Positions 1 to 6,264 of a stretch of DNA of 9,229 bases are shown in pieces (positions within the stretch are counted from its first letter, which is position 1; every line of letters starts with the position of its first letter). The notes under the pieces are model-generated. The model had not been told where the DNA came from, did not search any database, and was given only the letters and a program-made list of their open reading frames with translations. A program made the position numbers and the translations under genes. The stretch comes from Lachnospiraceae bacterium. Lineage in GTDB: Bacteria; Bacillota; Clostridia; Lachnospirales; Lachnospiraceae. The stretch is from NCBI GenBank assembly GCA_003519685.1, contig DOWG01000271.1, positions 9,458 to 18,686 on the forward strand, written 5' to 3'.

Positions 1-57
1 TACAAACAAGAAAAAAGTGTATTAGGAATATGGATAAGAAAAGGAGATTGGGAATGA
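1..57 (+). CDS. C-terminal end of an upstream gene (partial, unidentified)
   Basis: Frame 1 is open from the first base and ends in TGA at 55-57, giving 18 residues that finish in a basic/aromatic stretch (IWIRKGDWE). The stop overlaps the preferred purH start as ATGA at 54-57, the arrangement of translationally coupled operon genes. The neighbouring frame, which belongs to purH, is also open here, so openness alone proves little; the ATGA overlap is the main support. Too few residues remain to name the protein. Another purine biosynthesis gene is a reasonable guess from context only. Confidence 0.5.
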   Translation, partial: YKQEKSVLGIWIRKGDWE

Positions 58-1607
58 GAGCATTAATCAGCGTATCGGATAAGACAGGTATTGTAGAGTT
101 GGCCAAGAATCTGGTTTCCCTGGGGGTGGAGATTATTTCTACCGGCGGAACCTATGGCAAACTGAAAGAGGCAGGCATTTCTGCAATTGAGATTTCGGAA
201 CTTACCGGTTTTCCAGAGTGTCTGGATGGACGGGTGAAGACGCTTCATCCGGTTGTACATGCCGGTTTGCTGGCTATGAGAAGCAATCCTTCCCATATGA
301 AGCAGCTGGCAGACCTAAACATTGAGCCGATCGATATGGTAGTCGTGAATCTGTATCCTTTTAAGCAGACGATTCTGAAAGAAGGGGTAACGAGAGAGGA
401 AGCGGTGGAGAACATCGATATCGGCGGACCTACCATGCTCCGGGCTGCGGCGAAGAATTACCAGGATGTTGTAGTCGTTGTAGATCCTTTGGATTATGAC
501 AAGGTTCTGTCGGAGCTGAAGGAAGCGGGACAGGTTTCCTATCAGACGAAATTCTATCTGATGCAGAAGGTGTTCCAGCATACCTCTTCCTATGATACTA
601 TGATTGCCGATTATTTAAGAAAGGAAAGAAATGATCGGGAGCTTCCGGAGACGCTGACTATGACTTTTGAGAAGATTCAGGATATGCGCTATGGTGAAAA
701 TCCTCATCAGAAGGCGGCTTTCTATCGTGAGATCGGAAGAAAGAAAGGCTCCATTACCGATGCGGTACAACTGAATGGCAAAGAACTCTCCTTTAATAAT
801 ATTAATGATACGAATGGTGCTCTGGAGCTGTTAAAAGAATTTACAGAACCTACGGTCGTTGCCTGCAAGCATGGCAATCCCTGTGGCGTTGGCAGTGCGG
901 ACAATATTCTTGACGCATGGAGGAAGGCTTTTGCAGCCGACAAGGTATCCGTCTACGGAGGAATTGTCGTAGCAAACAGAGAAATCCCTCTTGCAATGGC
1001 AGAGGAAATGAAAAAAGTATTTCTGGAAGTGGTGGTAGCTCCTTCCTATGAGGAGGAAGCATTAAAACTGCTGCAGACCAAGAAGAATGTTCGCCTACTG
1101 GAGTTGAAGGATATTGAAGTTCCCCAGGACGAGCATGCTTACGATCTTAAAAAGGTGAACGGCGGACTGATCGTTCAGACCATCGATAGTAAGCTTTTGA
1201 TTGAAGAGGATCTGAAGATGGTTACGGACCGTGTTCCTACCGATAAAGAAATGGAGGATCTGAGATTCGCATGGAAAATTGTGAAGTTTGTGAAGTCCAA
1301 TGGGATTGCCCTTGCTAAGGATAAGCAGAGCGTCGGAATCGGTCCGGGACAGGTAAATCGAATCTGGGCAGCAAAGCAGGCAATCGAGCATGCGAAGGAA
1401 CTGATTGGTGAGAATGCAGCCGAGGGTGCAGTTCTTGCATCGGATGCATTTTTCCCTTTTGATGACTGCGTAGAAGCCGCTCATCAGGCAGGCATTACAG
1501 CAATCATTCAACCGGGCGGCTCCATTCGGGACGAGGATTCCATTAAAAAATGTAACGAATACGGAATCGCAATGGTATTTACCGGAATGCGGCATTTTAG
1601 ACATTAA
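54..1607 (+). CDS. purH: Bifunctional AICAR formyltransferase / IMP cyclohydrolase (PurH)
   Basis: This cytoplasmic enzyme catalyses the last two steps of de novo purine synthesis: formylation of AICAR with 10-formyltetrahydrofolate, then ring closure to IMP. From the ATG at 54 it has 517 residues, the usual family length. The N-terminal MGS-like cyclohydrolase domain (about 1-195) shows STGGT (29-33), TGFPE (51-55), DGRVKTLHP (58-66) and NIDIGGP (120-126). The transformylase domain follows with RYGENPHQ (212-219) and the active-site segment KHGNPCGVG (272-280, catalytic Lys-His pair), and it ends in the conserved QPGGSIRDEDSI and MVFTGMRHF motifs. An ATG at 30 would add eight residues, but AGGAG at 42-46 lies 7 nt before ATG 54, homologues start at RALISVSDKT, and ATG 54 overlaps the upstream stop. 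No catalytic motif is missing. Confidence 0.97.
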   Translation: MRALISVSDKTGIVELAKNLVSLGVEIISTGGTYGKLKEAGISAIEISELTGFPECLDGRVKTLHPVVHAGLLAMRSNPSHMKQLADLNIEPIDMVVVNLYPFKQTILKEGVTREEAVENIDIGGPTMLRAAAKNYQDVVVVVDPLDYDKVLSELKEAGQVSYQTKFYLMQKVFQHTSSYDTMIADYLRKERNDRELPETLTMTFEKIQDMRYGENPHQKAAFYREIGRKKGSITDAVQLNGKELSFNNINDTNGALELLKEFTEPTVVACKHGNPCGVGSADNILDAWRKAFAADKVSVYGGIVVANREIPLAMAEEMKKVFLEVVVAPSYEEEALKLLQTKKNVRLLELKDIEVPQDEHAYDLKKVNGGLIVQTIDSKLLIEEDLKMVTDRVPTDKEMEDLRFAWKIVKFVKSNGIALAKDKQSVGIGPGQVNRIWAAKQAIEHAKELIGENAAEGAVLASDAFFPFDDCVEAAHQAGITAIIQPGGSIRDEDSIKKCNEYGIAMVFTGMRHFRH

Positions 1608-1647
1608 TTATTTTCCCAAAATATGAAAAATCACTTTTGCTTTGATG

Positions 1648-1689
1648 AAAAGTCCTCTGGATATCATTATGATTCCGGCAGGGCTTTTT
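1648..1689 (+). terminator. Rho-independent terminator after purH
   Basis: AAAAGTCCT (1648-1656) pairs with AGGGCTTTT (1680-1688) with one G-U pair. An inner stem CTGGA/TCCGG and a small ATC/GAT extension continue it. The right arm runs directly into a T tract (CTTTTTATCTTT). It lies 40 bases after the purH stop and would isolate the purine operon from the regulator gene. Confidence 0.85.
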
Positions 1690-1742
1690 ATCTTTCGTTT
1701 GAATAGCAGAGTGGCTTCTGGAAAGCTTTTGCAGGACATTTC

Positions 1743-1771
1743 TTTACTGATGTAAAAATGAGCGGTATAAT
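1743..1771 (+). promoter_or_regulatory. Probable sigma-A promoter of the regulator gene
   Basis: A -35-like TTTACT (1743-1748) and a perfect -10 TATAAT (1766-1771) are separated by 17 bp, placing the transcript start near 1778, about 45 nt before the ATG. A second TATAAT at 1779-1784 has no convincing -35. The -10 region lies between inverted copies ATGTAAA (1750-1756) and TTTACAT (1784-1790), which could be an operator for autoregulation. Confidence 0.65.
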
Positions 1772-1790
1772 AAAGTAATATAATTTACAT
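1750..1790. promoter_or_regulatory. Inverted repeat flanking the regulator's -10 (candidate operator)
   Basis: ATGTAAA at 1750-1756 and its exact reverse complement TTTACAT at 1784-1790 flank the -10 hexamer, with centres 34 bp apart. That is about three helical turns, compatible with two dimers or a bridging repressor. The arms are short and the region is AT-rich, so chance is possible. Confidence 0.35.
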
Positions 1791-1822
1791 TAAAAATATT
1801 CAAAAACTATTTGGAGGCTGGT

Positions 1823-2746
1823 ATGTCTAAAAATTTAGAACTGAATATAGAAAATACGGAGGATATCTGCGATGTCGGCAAGGCGTTGTCTTCCCCTATT
1901 CGAATTGAAATATTAAAATTATTGTTTGATAAGGGGATGATAATCGGGGAGATTGCAAGGCAGCTTGAAATACCGGCATCCAGTGCAGCTATGCATATTA
2001 AGATATTGGAGAAAGCAAATCTGATTCGTATGGAGGAACAGCCGGGAACCAGGGGACTGGCAAAGCTCTGCAATAGAAAGATGGATTGGGTGAATATATC
2101 TTTGCTCCGCAAAAATCATGTTGTAAGGGAAATTATAAGTATGGAAATGCCGGTCGGTGCATTTACGGATTGTAAAGTGGTACCCACCTGCGGTTTACTG
2201 TGCGAGGAAGGCATTATCGGAATGGAAGATATCGAGGCTAATTTCTTCCTTCCGGACCGAATTAAGGCGCAGATGTTCTGGACATCCAGAGGATATGTAC
2301 AATACCGGTTTGCAAATACGATTCCCAAGGAAGGGGTTCCCAAGAGACTTAGGCTGACCATGGAGATATGCTCTGAGGCACCGAATTACAGGGAGGACTG
2401 GAAATCAGATATCACTGTCTGGGTCAATGGATTGGATTGTGGTACCTGGACCTGCCCGGGAGATTTTGGCGCCAGAAGAGGAAGATTAAATCCGGAATTT
2501 TGGGCGAATAGTGGATCGACACAATATGGACTTCTTACAACCTGGGAGATTCAAAATGATGGAAGCTATGTTAATAACAGCCGGGTAGGAGATGTATCAA
2601 TCGCTGACTTGGCAATCATGAATCACTCCTATGTTGATATCAGAATCGGAAATAAGGAAGATGCGAAATATATCGGGGGCTTTAATATCTTCGGCAAGGG
2701 CTTTGGAGACTTTAATCAGGATATCATTCTGAGCATGGAATATTGA
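1823..2746 (+). CDS. ArsR-like winged-helix regulator fused to a C-terminal beta-rich domain
   Basis: The protein has 307 residues. Residues about 13-90 form an ArsR/GntR-like winged helix: a 'KALSSPIRIEILKLL' first helix, then a 'GEIARQLEIP' helix-turn and the recognition helix (about 53-65). From about 110 on there is a glycine- and aromatic-rich region without signal peptide or membrane segment. It includes a cysteine cluster (Cys117, Cys123, Cys127), VWVNG (199-203), TWTCPGDFG (208-216) and a GGFNIFGKGFG segment near the C-terminus. This region looks like a beta-sandwich, perhaps a sugar-binding effector domain; similar fused regulators are known to me from Firmicutes, but their ligand is not. 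The start is ATG 1823, because GGAGG at 1813-1817 lies 5 nt before it; an upstream in-frame TTG at 1811 overlaps that site. It is transcribed alone just before the sugar operon, which it likely controls. Confidence 0.85.
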   Translation: MSKNLELNIENTEDICDVGKALSSPIRIEILKLLFDKGMIIGEIARQLEIPASSAAMHIKILEKANLIRMEEQPGTRGLAKLCNRKMDWVNISLLRKNHVVREIISMEMPVGAFTDCKVVPTCGLLCEEGIIGMEDIEANFFLPDRIKAQMFWTSRGYVQYRFANTIPKEGVPKRLRLTMEICSEAPNYREDWKSDITVWVNGLDCGTWTCPGDFGARRGRLNPEFWANSGSTQYGLLTTWEIQNDGSYVNNSRVGDVSIADLAIMNHSYVDIRIGNKEDAKYIGGFNIFGKGFGDFNQDIILSMEY

Positions 2747-2751
2747 TTTTT

Positions 2752-2802
2752 AAACAGAGACGGCATATAAACATTTTTTTTGTTTATATGCCGTCTCTGT
2801 TT
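2752..2802 (+). terminator. Perfect 22-bp stem-loop after the regulator gene, probable terminator
   Basis: The left arm 2752-2773 is the exact reverse complement of the right arm 2781-2802; the 7-nt loop is all T. The stem begins 5 bases after the regulator stop. It probably ends the regulator transcript, but it is atypical: the T run is in the loop and the right arm ends in only three T before GCTAAATAC. It could instead act on mRNA stability or be a remnant of a small palindromic element. Confidence 0.6.
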
Positions 2803-2840
2803 GCTAAATACAACAGTAATAATGTTCAATATAGAAAAAG

Positions 2841-2856
2841 GTGCAAATAAATGCAC
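2841..2856. promoter_or_regulatory. Small dyad upstream of the operon promoter (candidate activator/operator site)
   Basis: GTGCA (2841-2845) and TGCAC (2852-2856) form an inverted repeat with a 6-bp AT spacer. It ends 19 bp before the -35 box, where an activator would often bind. The half sites are short and no regulator can be assigned. Confidence 0.3.
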
Positions 2857-2875
2857 AGAAAAAGCGGATATAACA

Positions 2876-2904
2876 TTGACAATATATATATAATGTACTA
2901 TACT
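2876..2904 (+). promoter_or_regulatory. Strong sigma-A type promoter of the sugar operon
   Basis: A perfect -35 TTGACA (2876-2881) and -10 TATACT (2899-2904; five of six consensus bases) are spaced exactly 17 bp. The transcript would start near 2911, leaving a 5' leader of about 148 nt. The spacer holds ATATAATGTAC (2888-2898), which matches ATATAATTTAC at the regulator's own promoter (1778-1788) at 10 of 11 positions, a possible shared operator. Confidence 0.8.
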
Positions 2905-2911
2905 CAGCTTA

Positions 2912-2951
2912 AAGAGAACAGTATTATTGTTTAAATAAGACACGTTCTCTT
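2912..2951 (+). promoter_or_regulatory. 5'-terminal stem-loop / operator dyad of the operon leader
   Basis: AAGAGAAC (2912-2919) is the exact reverse complement of GTTCTCTT (2944-2951). An inner TTATT/AATAA pairing can extend the fold. The left arm starts one base after the predicted transcript start. In RNA it would cap the 5' end of the mRNA; in DNA it could be a repressor site just downstream of the -10. Confidence 0.5.
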
Positions 2952-2955
2952 GAGT

Positions 2956-2995
2956 TTCCCTTTATTTCAACAATATTTCTGCTGAAATAAAGGAA
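2956..2995 (+). promoter_or_regulatory. Second leader stem-loop
   Basis: CCTTTATTTCA (2959-2969) pairs perfectly with TGAAATAAAGG (2983-2993). TT/AA extends the base of the stem past a bulged C, and CA/TG extends the top past one mismatch. No T tract follows, so it is not a plain terminator. Its right arm includes AAGGA, a Shine-Dalgarno-like sequence that would be masked when folded. Confidence 0.5.
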
Positions 2996-3058
2996 GTGTT
3001 AGTGCCGGCACCATCTAACCTAGAAATAATTATAAAATGGTAAAGGGAGGTTAAAGTA

Positions 3059-4459
3059 ATGAAAAGAATGATTGCTTTAGTATTAGGAATTGCCTTTTGC
3101 ATCGGATTGTTGACAGGCTGTGCGGGAAAGACAGATCAAACGAATGGTAACAGCACACAAACAGATGTTACGGAAGCACCGAAGAATAACGCGGCGGCTA
3201 CGGATACGGCTGAAGAGGGAGACGAAGCGGACGTCAATGAGGATGGTACTGTCAATAATCCGGAAAGCGTAAAGGTGGAGGAAGGTAAGCTCGTTTTCTG
3301 GTCACTATTTAGCGGTGGTGACGGATCTTTTATGGATCAGATTATTTCTGATTATAATAATACCAATCCGGCGATGGGAGTACAATCAATCATGCTGGTT
3401 TGGGCAGATTATTATACAAAACTACAGACTGCGGTAGCAGCAGGAAAGGGTCCGGATATCGGAGTTTCCCATGTATCTAAGTTACCGGAGCTGGTTGATC
3501 AGGGTGCGGTAATTCCGATTGATGACTATCTATCCGAGCTGGGTATTGATTTAAATACGATGTATTCAGAGAACTCCATAGCAAGTGTTACATTTGATGG
3601 TTCCGTTTATGCAATACCGCTGGATACCCATGCCGAAATTATGTATTTTAACAAAGATATTTTAAACCGGGCGGGCGTAAGCCTCAATGCCGATGGACAG
3701 CTGGATATTGCTAGTGCAGATGATTTTAAGGCAATTCTCGATAAAATCAAAGCGGTTCTTCCGGCTGGTGCAAGTCCGTTGGCTTTGACAAATTCAGGCG
3801 ATGATCCCTATAGAGTATGGTGGGCAACTTATTTCCAGATGGGTGGTACCGGTCTGGTGAGTGATGATGGTTCCACCGTAACCTTAGATGTGGATATAGC
3901 AGTAAAGGCAGCGGAATTTGTTAAGAGTTTGTTTGATGAAGGCTACATATTAACCGGTATCGATGATCACCAGGCGTTGTTCCAGAGCGGAAAAGCCGGT
4001 ATTTTATTTGGCGGAACCTGGGCAACCGGTGCTTTTGAGAAAACACAGGGGTTGAACTTCGGAGCACAGACTTTCCCGCAATTATTCAATAATGAATCCT
4101 GTTGGGCAGACTCCCATACTCTGATACTTCCATTTAACAAGGAAAGAACCGAGGAAGAGACCTTGAATGCTGTAAAATTTATCGTTGCTGCTGCATCTGA
4201 CGGCGGAGCAACCTGGGCGAAGTCAGGACAGATTCCTTCCAACCTATCCGTTTTACAGAGCAAGGAGTATCTGTCATTGCCTTATCGCAGCGACTATAAG
4301 AATGCGTTACAAACCGCAGTAATGCCTACGAAGAATGCTAACTTTTATGCAATGAAGGCTGGAATGATTGATTCTCTGAATGCATATTGGATTGATCAGG
4401 TTGACGCGGCTACGGCAATCGATAACTTGAAAGCAGAACTGGAATCGAATCTGAATTAG
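3059..4459 (+). CDS. Sugar ABC transporter solute-binding lipoprotein (CUT1 type, extracellular family 1)
   Basis: A 466-residue extracellular lipoprotein that would capture an oligosaccharide or glycoside for the two permeases encoded next. A positively charged, hydrophobic signal peptide ends in the lipobox LTGC, with Cys21 as the lipidation site. Residues about 22-75 form a low-complexity Asn/Thr/Ala/Asp/Glu linker, then the MalE-like fold starts near KLVFWSLFSGG. Aromatic residues in VWADYY, YRVWWATYF and GGTWATGAF segments fit stacking on sugar rings. GGGAGG (3045-3050) lies 8 nt before the ATG. It is the first gene of the operon, behind a strong promoter and structured leader. The sequence shows the family but does not identify the sugar. 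Confidence 0.93.
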   Translation: MKRMIALVLGIAFCIGLLTGCAGKTDQTNGNSTQTDVTEAPKNNAAATDTAEEGDEADVNEDGTVNNPESVKVEEGKLVFWSLFSGGDGSFMDQIISDYNNTNPAMGVQSIMLVWADYYTKLQTAVAAGKGPDIGVSHVSKLPELVDQGAVIPIDDYLSELGIDLNTMYSENSIASVTFDGSVYAIPLDTHAEIMYFNKDILNRAGVSLNADGQLDIASADDFKAILDKIKAVLPAGASPLALTNSGDDPYRVWWATYFQMGGTGLVSDDGSTVTLDVDIAVKAAEFVKSLFDEGYILTGIDDHQALFQSGKAGILFGGTWATGAFEKTQGLNFGAQTFPQLFNNESCWADSHTLILPFNKERTEEETLNAVKFIVAAASDGGATWAKSGQIPSNLSVLQSKEYLSLPYRSDYKNALQTAVMPTKNANFYAMKAGMIDSLNAYWIDQVDAATAIDNLKAELESNLN

Positions 4460-4481
4460 TAAACTCAATCTGCAAATGAAT

Positions 4482-4514
4482 ATAATAGAGGAGTCACATC
4501 GGCTCCTCTGTTAT
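4482..4514 (+). promoter_or_regulatory. Intercistronic stem-loop between binding-protein and permease genes
   Basis: AGAGGAGTC (4487-4495) pairs with GGCTCCTCT (4501-4509) around a 5-nt loop. Weaker AT/GU pairing continues to 4482 and 4514, giving about 14 bp. No T tract follows. Such hairpins after a binding-protein gene commonly protect or partly terminate the upstream transcript, so the binding protein is made in excess of the permeases. That role is inferred here. Confidence 0.65.
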
Positions 4515-4548
4515 GTTCGCAAAAGATTTTAATGGAGGTTATAGGCAG

Positions 4549-5436
4549 ATGGCAAAGAAATTGAAACCCTATATAGCAGCTTTAGGATTTATTCTTCCCT
4601 TCTTCGTTTTATATACCATATTTACAATATGGCCGGTGATCAAGGGAGTCTATGTTAGTTTTCATAAATGGAGCCTAATGGGAAAACAGAAGTTTATAGG
4701 TGTTGATAATTATACGAAGCTGTTTACTGACAAAAATTTTGTCGGAGCATTAAAAAATACCTTTACTTTCGTTATTATTACGGCTCCCTTATTAGTGATA
4801 GTTGCTTTGATTTTGGCATTATTGGCAAACCGTCCTACAAAATTAAAAAAGTTCCTTCGGACATGCTACTATCTGCCGTGTGTATTGTCGGTATCGGTAG
4901 CATCATTCATTGCCAGATACTTGTTTGCTCCATACAGGGGATTTATCAACGGTGTACTGCATGGACTTGGGCTGATGGCTCCTGAGGTGGAACTGCAATG
5001 GCTGCAGGATAGTAATCTGGTCTGGGCAACCATTTCCTCCATGACGGTCTGGTGGACGGTGGGTTTTAGTATGATGCTTTACATATCCGCATTACAGGAT
5101 ATTTCGCCACAGATACTGGAGGCAGCTTCTATTGATGGCGCATCCAAGGCACAACAGCTGTTTCATGTAACATTACCTTTGTTAAAGCCGACCACCTGGC
5201 TGGTCATCCTGCTCCAGGTAATTGCCTGCTTTAAGGTATTCGGGCAAATTTATCTGATAACCGGTGGTGGGCCTGCTTCTTCGACCAGACCGCTGATTCA
5301 GTACATCTATGAAACAGCCTTTAACAAAAGCAATATGGGTTATGCAGCTGCAATGTCTTATGTGCTGTTCTTTATCCTAGTTGTTTTGTCATTGCTGCAG
5401 CAGTATATTCAAAGGAAGGGGGAACGGGAGGAATGA
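4549..5436 (+). CDS. Sugar ABC transporter permease (MalF/UgpA-like)
   Basis: An inner-membrane subunit of the CUT1 importer, 295 residues from ATG 4549. Six hydrophobic segments are visible, starting with YIAALGFILPFFVLYTIF and ending with a segment near YVLFFILVVLSLL. The cytoplasmic EAA loop that docks the ATPase is intact at 191-210 (EAASIDGASK...TLP, Gly197). The start at 4549 is preferred: GGAGG at 4534-4538 lies 10 nt upstream, while an in-frame ATG at 4513 sits inside the intercistronic stem-loop with no ribosome site of its own. Its stop overlaps the next start (ATGA at 5433-5436), so the two permeases are coupled and probably made in equal amounts. Confidence 0.95.
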   Translation: MAKKLKPYIAALGFILPFFVLYTIFTIWPVIKGVYVSFHKWSLMGKQKFIGVDNYTKLFTDKNFVGALKNTFTFVIITAPLLVIVALILALLANRPTKLKKFLRTCYYLPCVLSVSVASFIARYLFAPYRGFINGVLHGLGLMAPEVELQWLQDSNLVWATISSMTVWWTVGFSMMLYISALQDISPQILEAASIDGASKAQQLFHVTLPLLKPTTWLVILLQVIACFKVFGQIYLITGGGPASSTRPLIQYIYETAFNKSNMGYAAAMSYVLFFILVVLSLLQQYIQRKGEREE

Positions 5437-6260
5437 AAACAAAAGCTGTCATCGGAAAAGTTGTATTAACGGTTATCTCAGTGATTTTGGCATTGATTTT
5501 TATTGCTCCGCTGATATGGTCCCTGGCAGTATCCTTCCAAATAGAAGGAAAACAGATTGTTTCTGTATGGGACTGGTTTAAGCTACCGTATACGATACAT
5601 AATTATATTGATATTATTAAAACGAGCGCTGTTCCGATCTGGACTATCAACAGCCTTGTGATTGCTGTGGTTTCTACTGCCCTTACCGTAATCCTGTCCT
5701 CTATGGCTGCATATGCAATTGCCAAGATAAAATTTAAAGGAAGAAATCTCATCTTTTTTTACTTTTTATTAGGATTGTTGGTTCCCGGGGAAGCAACTAT
5801 TGTACCGCTGTTTATCACGGCAAATAATCTTAACATGATTGATACCTATGCGGGTTTAATTCTTCCCTCCATTGCTGGTTCTATGAATATGATCATCATG
5901 GTATCGTTCTTTAAGGGGCTTCCTAATGAGCTGATTGAAGCAGTCCGCATTGACGGTGGGGGAGAGCTGGCGGTATTCTTTCGGATTATTTTGCCCCTGT
6001 CAAAAGCGGTGATTTCAACGGTTTGTATTTTTGCCTTTATCGGAAGCTGGAATAATTATCTATGGCCGTTGTTATGCGCAATGAGCCAGTCAAAGTTCAC
6101 TTTACCAATCGGTATTCCAACCTTTGCCGGTACCTATACAATTGATTATGTTAAGCCGCTGACGGCAGGTATGGTGGCTTCCTTACCAATGATTATTCTG
6201 TTTTTAATTTTTGAACGGCATATCGTGGAAGGTGTAACTATGTCCGGCATTAAGGGATAG
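5433..6260 (+). CDS. Sugar ABC transporter permease (MalG/UgpE-like)
   Basis: The second membrane subunit of the importer, 275 residues, the usual size for MalG-like proteins. Six transmembrane segments can be seen: about residues 8-31, 70-98, 107-130, 145-165, 195-215 and 245-262. The EAA loop lies at 169-188 (EAVRIDGGGE...ILP), conserved and close to the C-terminus as in the family. The ATG overlaps the stop of the preceding permease; a purine-rich AAGGGGG at 5416-5422 lies 10 nt upstream. No ATP-binding subunit follows, so the pair must use an ATPase encoded elsewhere, as MsmK-like shared ATPases do in many Firmicutes. Confidence 0.95.
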   Translation: MKTKAVIGKVVLTVISVILALIFIAPLIWSLAVSFQIEGKQIVSVWDWFKLPYTIHNYIDIIKTSAVPIWTINSLVIAVVSTALTVILSSMAAYAIAKIKFKGRNLIFFYFLLGLLVPGEATIVPLFITANNLNMIDTYAGLILPSIAGSMNMIIMVSFFKGLPNELIEAVRIDGGGELAVFFRIILPLSKAVISTVCIFAFIGSWNNYLWPLLCAMSQSKFTLPIGIPTFAGTYTIDYVKPLTAGMVASLPMIILFLIFERHIVEGVTMSGIKG

Positions 6261-6264
6261 TGCT

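Noticed and set aside
30..53. ATG at 30 as the purH start
   Set aside because: Only a weak AGGA lies upstream; ATG 54 has AGGAG at 7 nt, overlaps the upstream stop and matches the start of homologues.
1095..1604. 169-codon open frame on the - strand inside purH
   Set aside because: It lies wholly opposite well-conserved PurH coding sequence, has no ribosome site evidence and no recognisable protein features.
1811..1822. TTG at 1811 as the regulator start
   Set aside because: It overlaps the GGAGG that serves ATG 1823, so it cannot use that site.
2863..2876. cre-like site (AGCGGATATAACA) before the operon -35
   Set aside because: It lacks the symmetric flanks and spacing of the CcpA consensus; only the central CG and a few A/T positions agree.
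4481..4486. TATAAT as an internal promoter before the permease genes
   Set aside because: No acceptable -35 lies 16-18 bp upstream, and the sequence is part of the intercistronic stem-loop.
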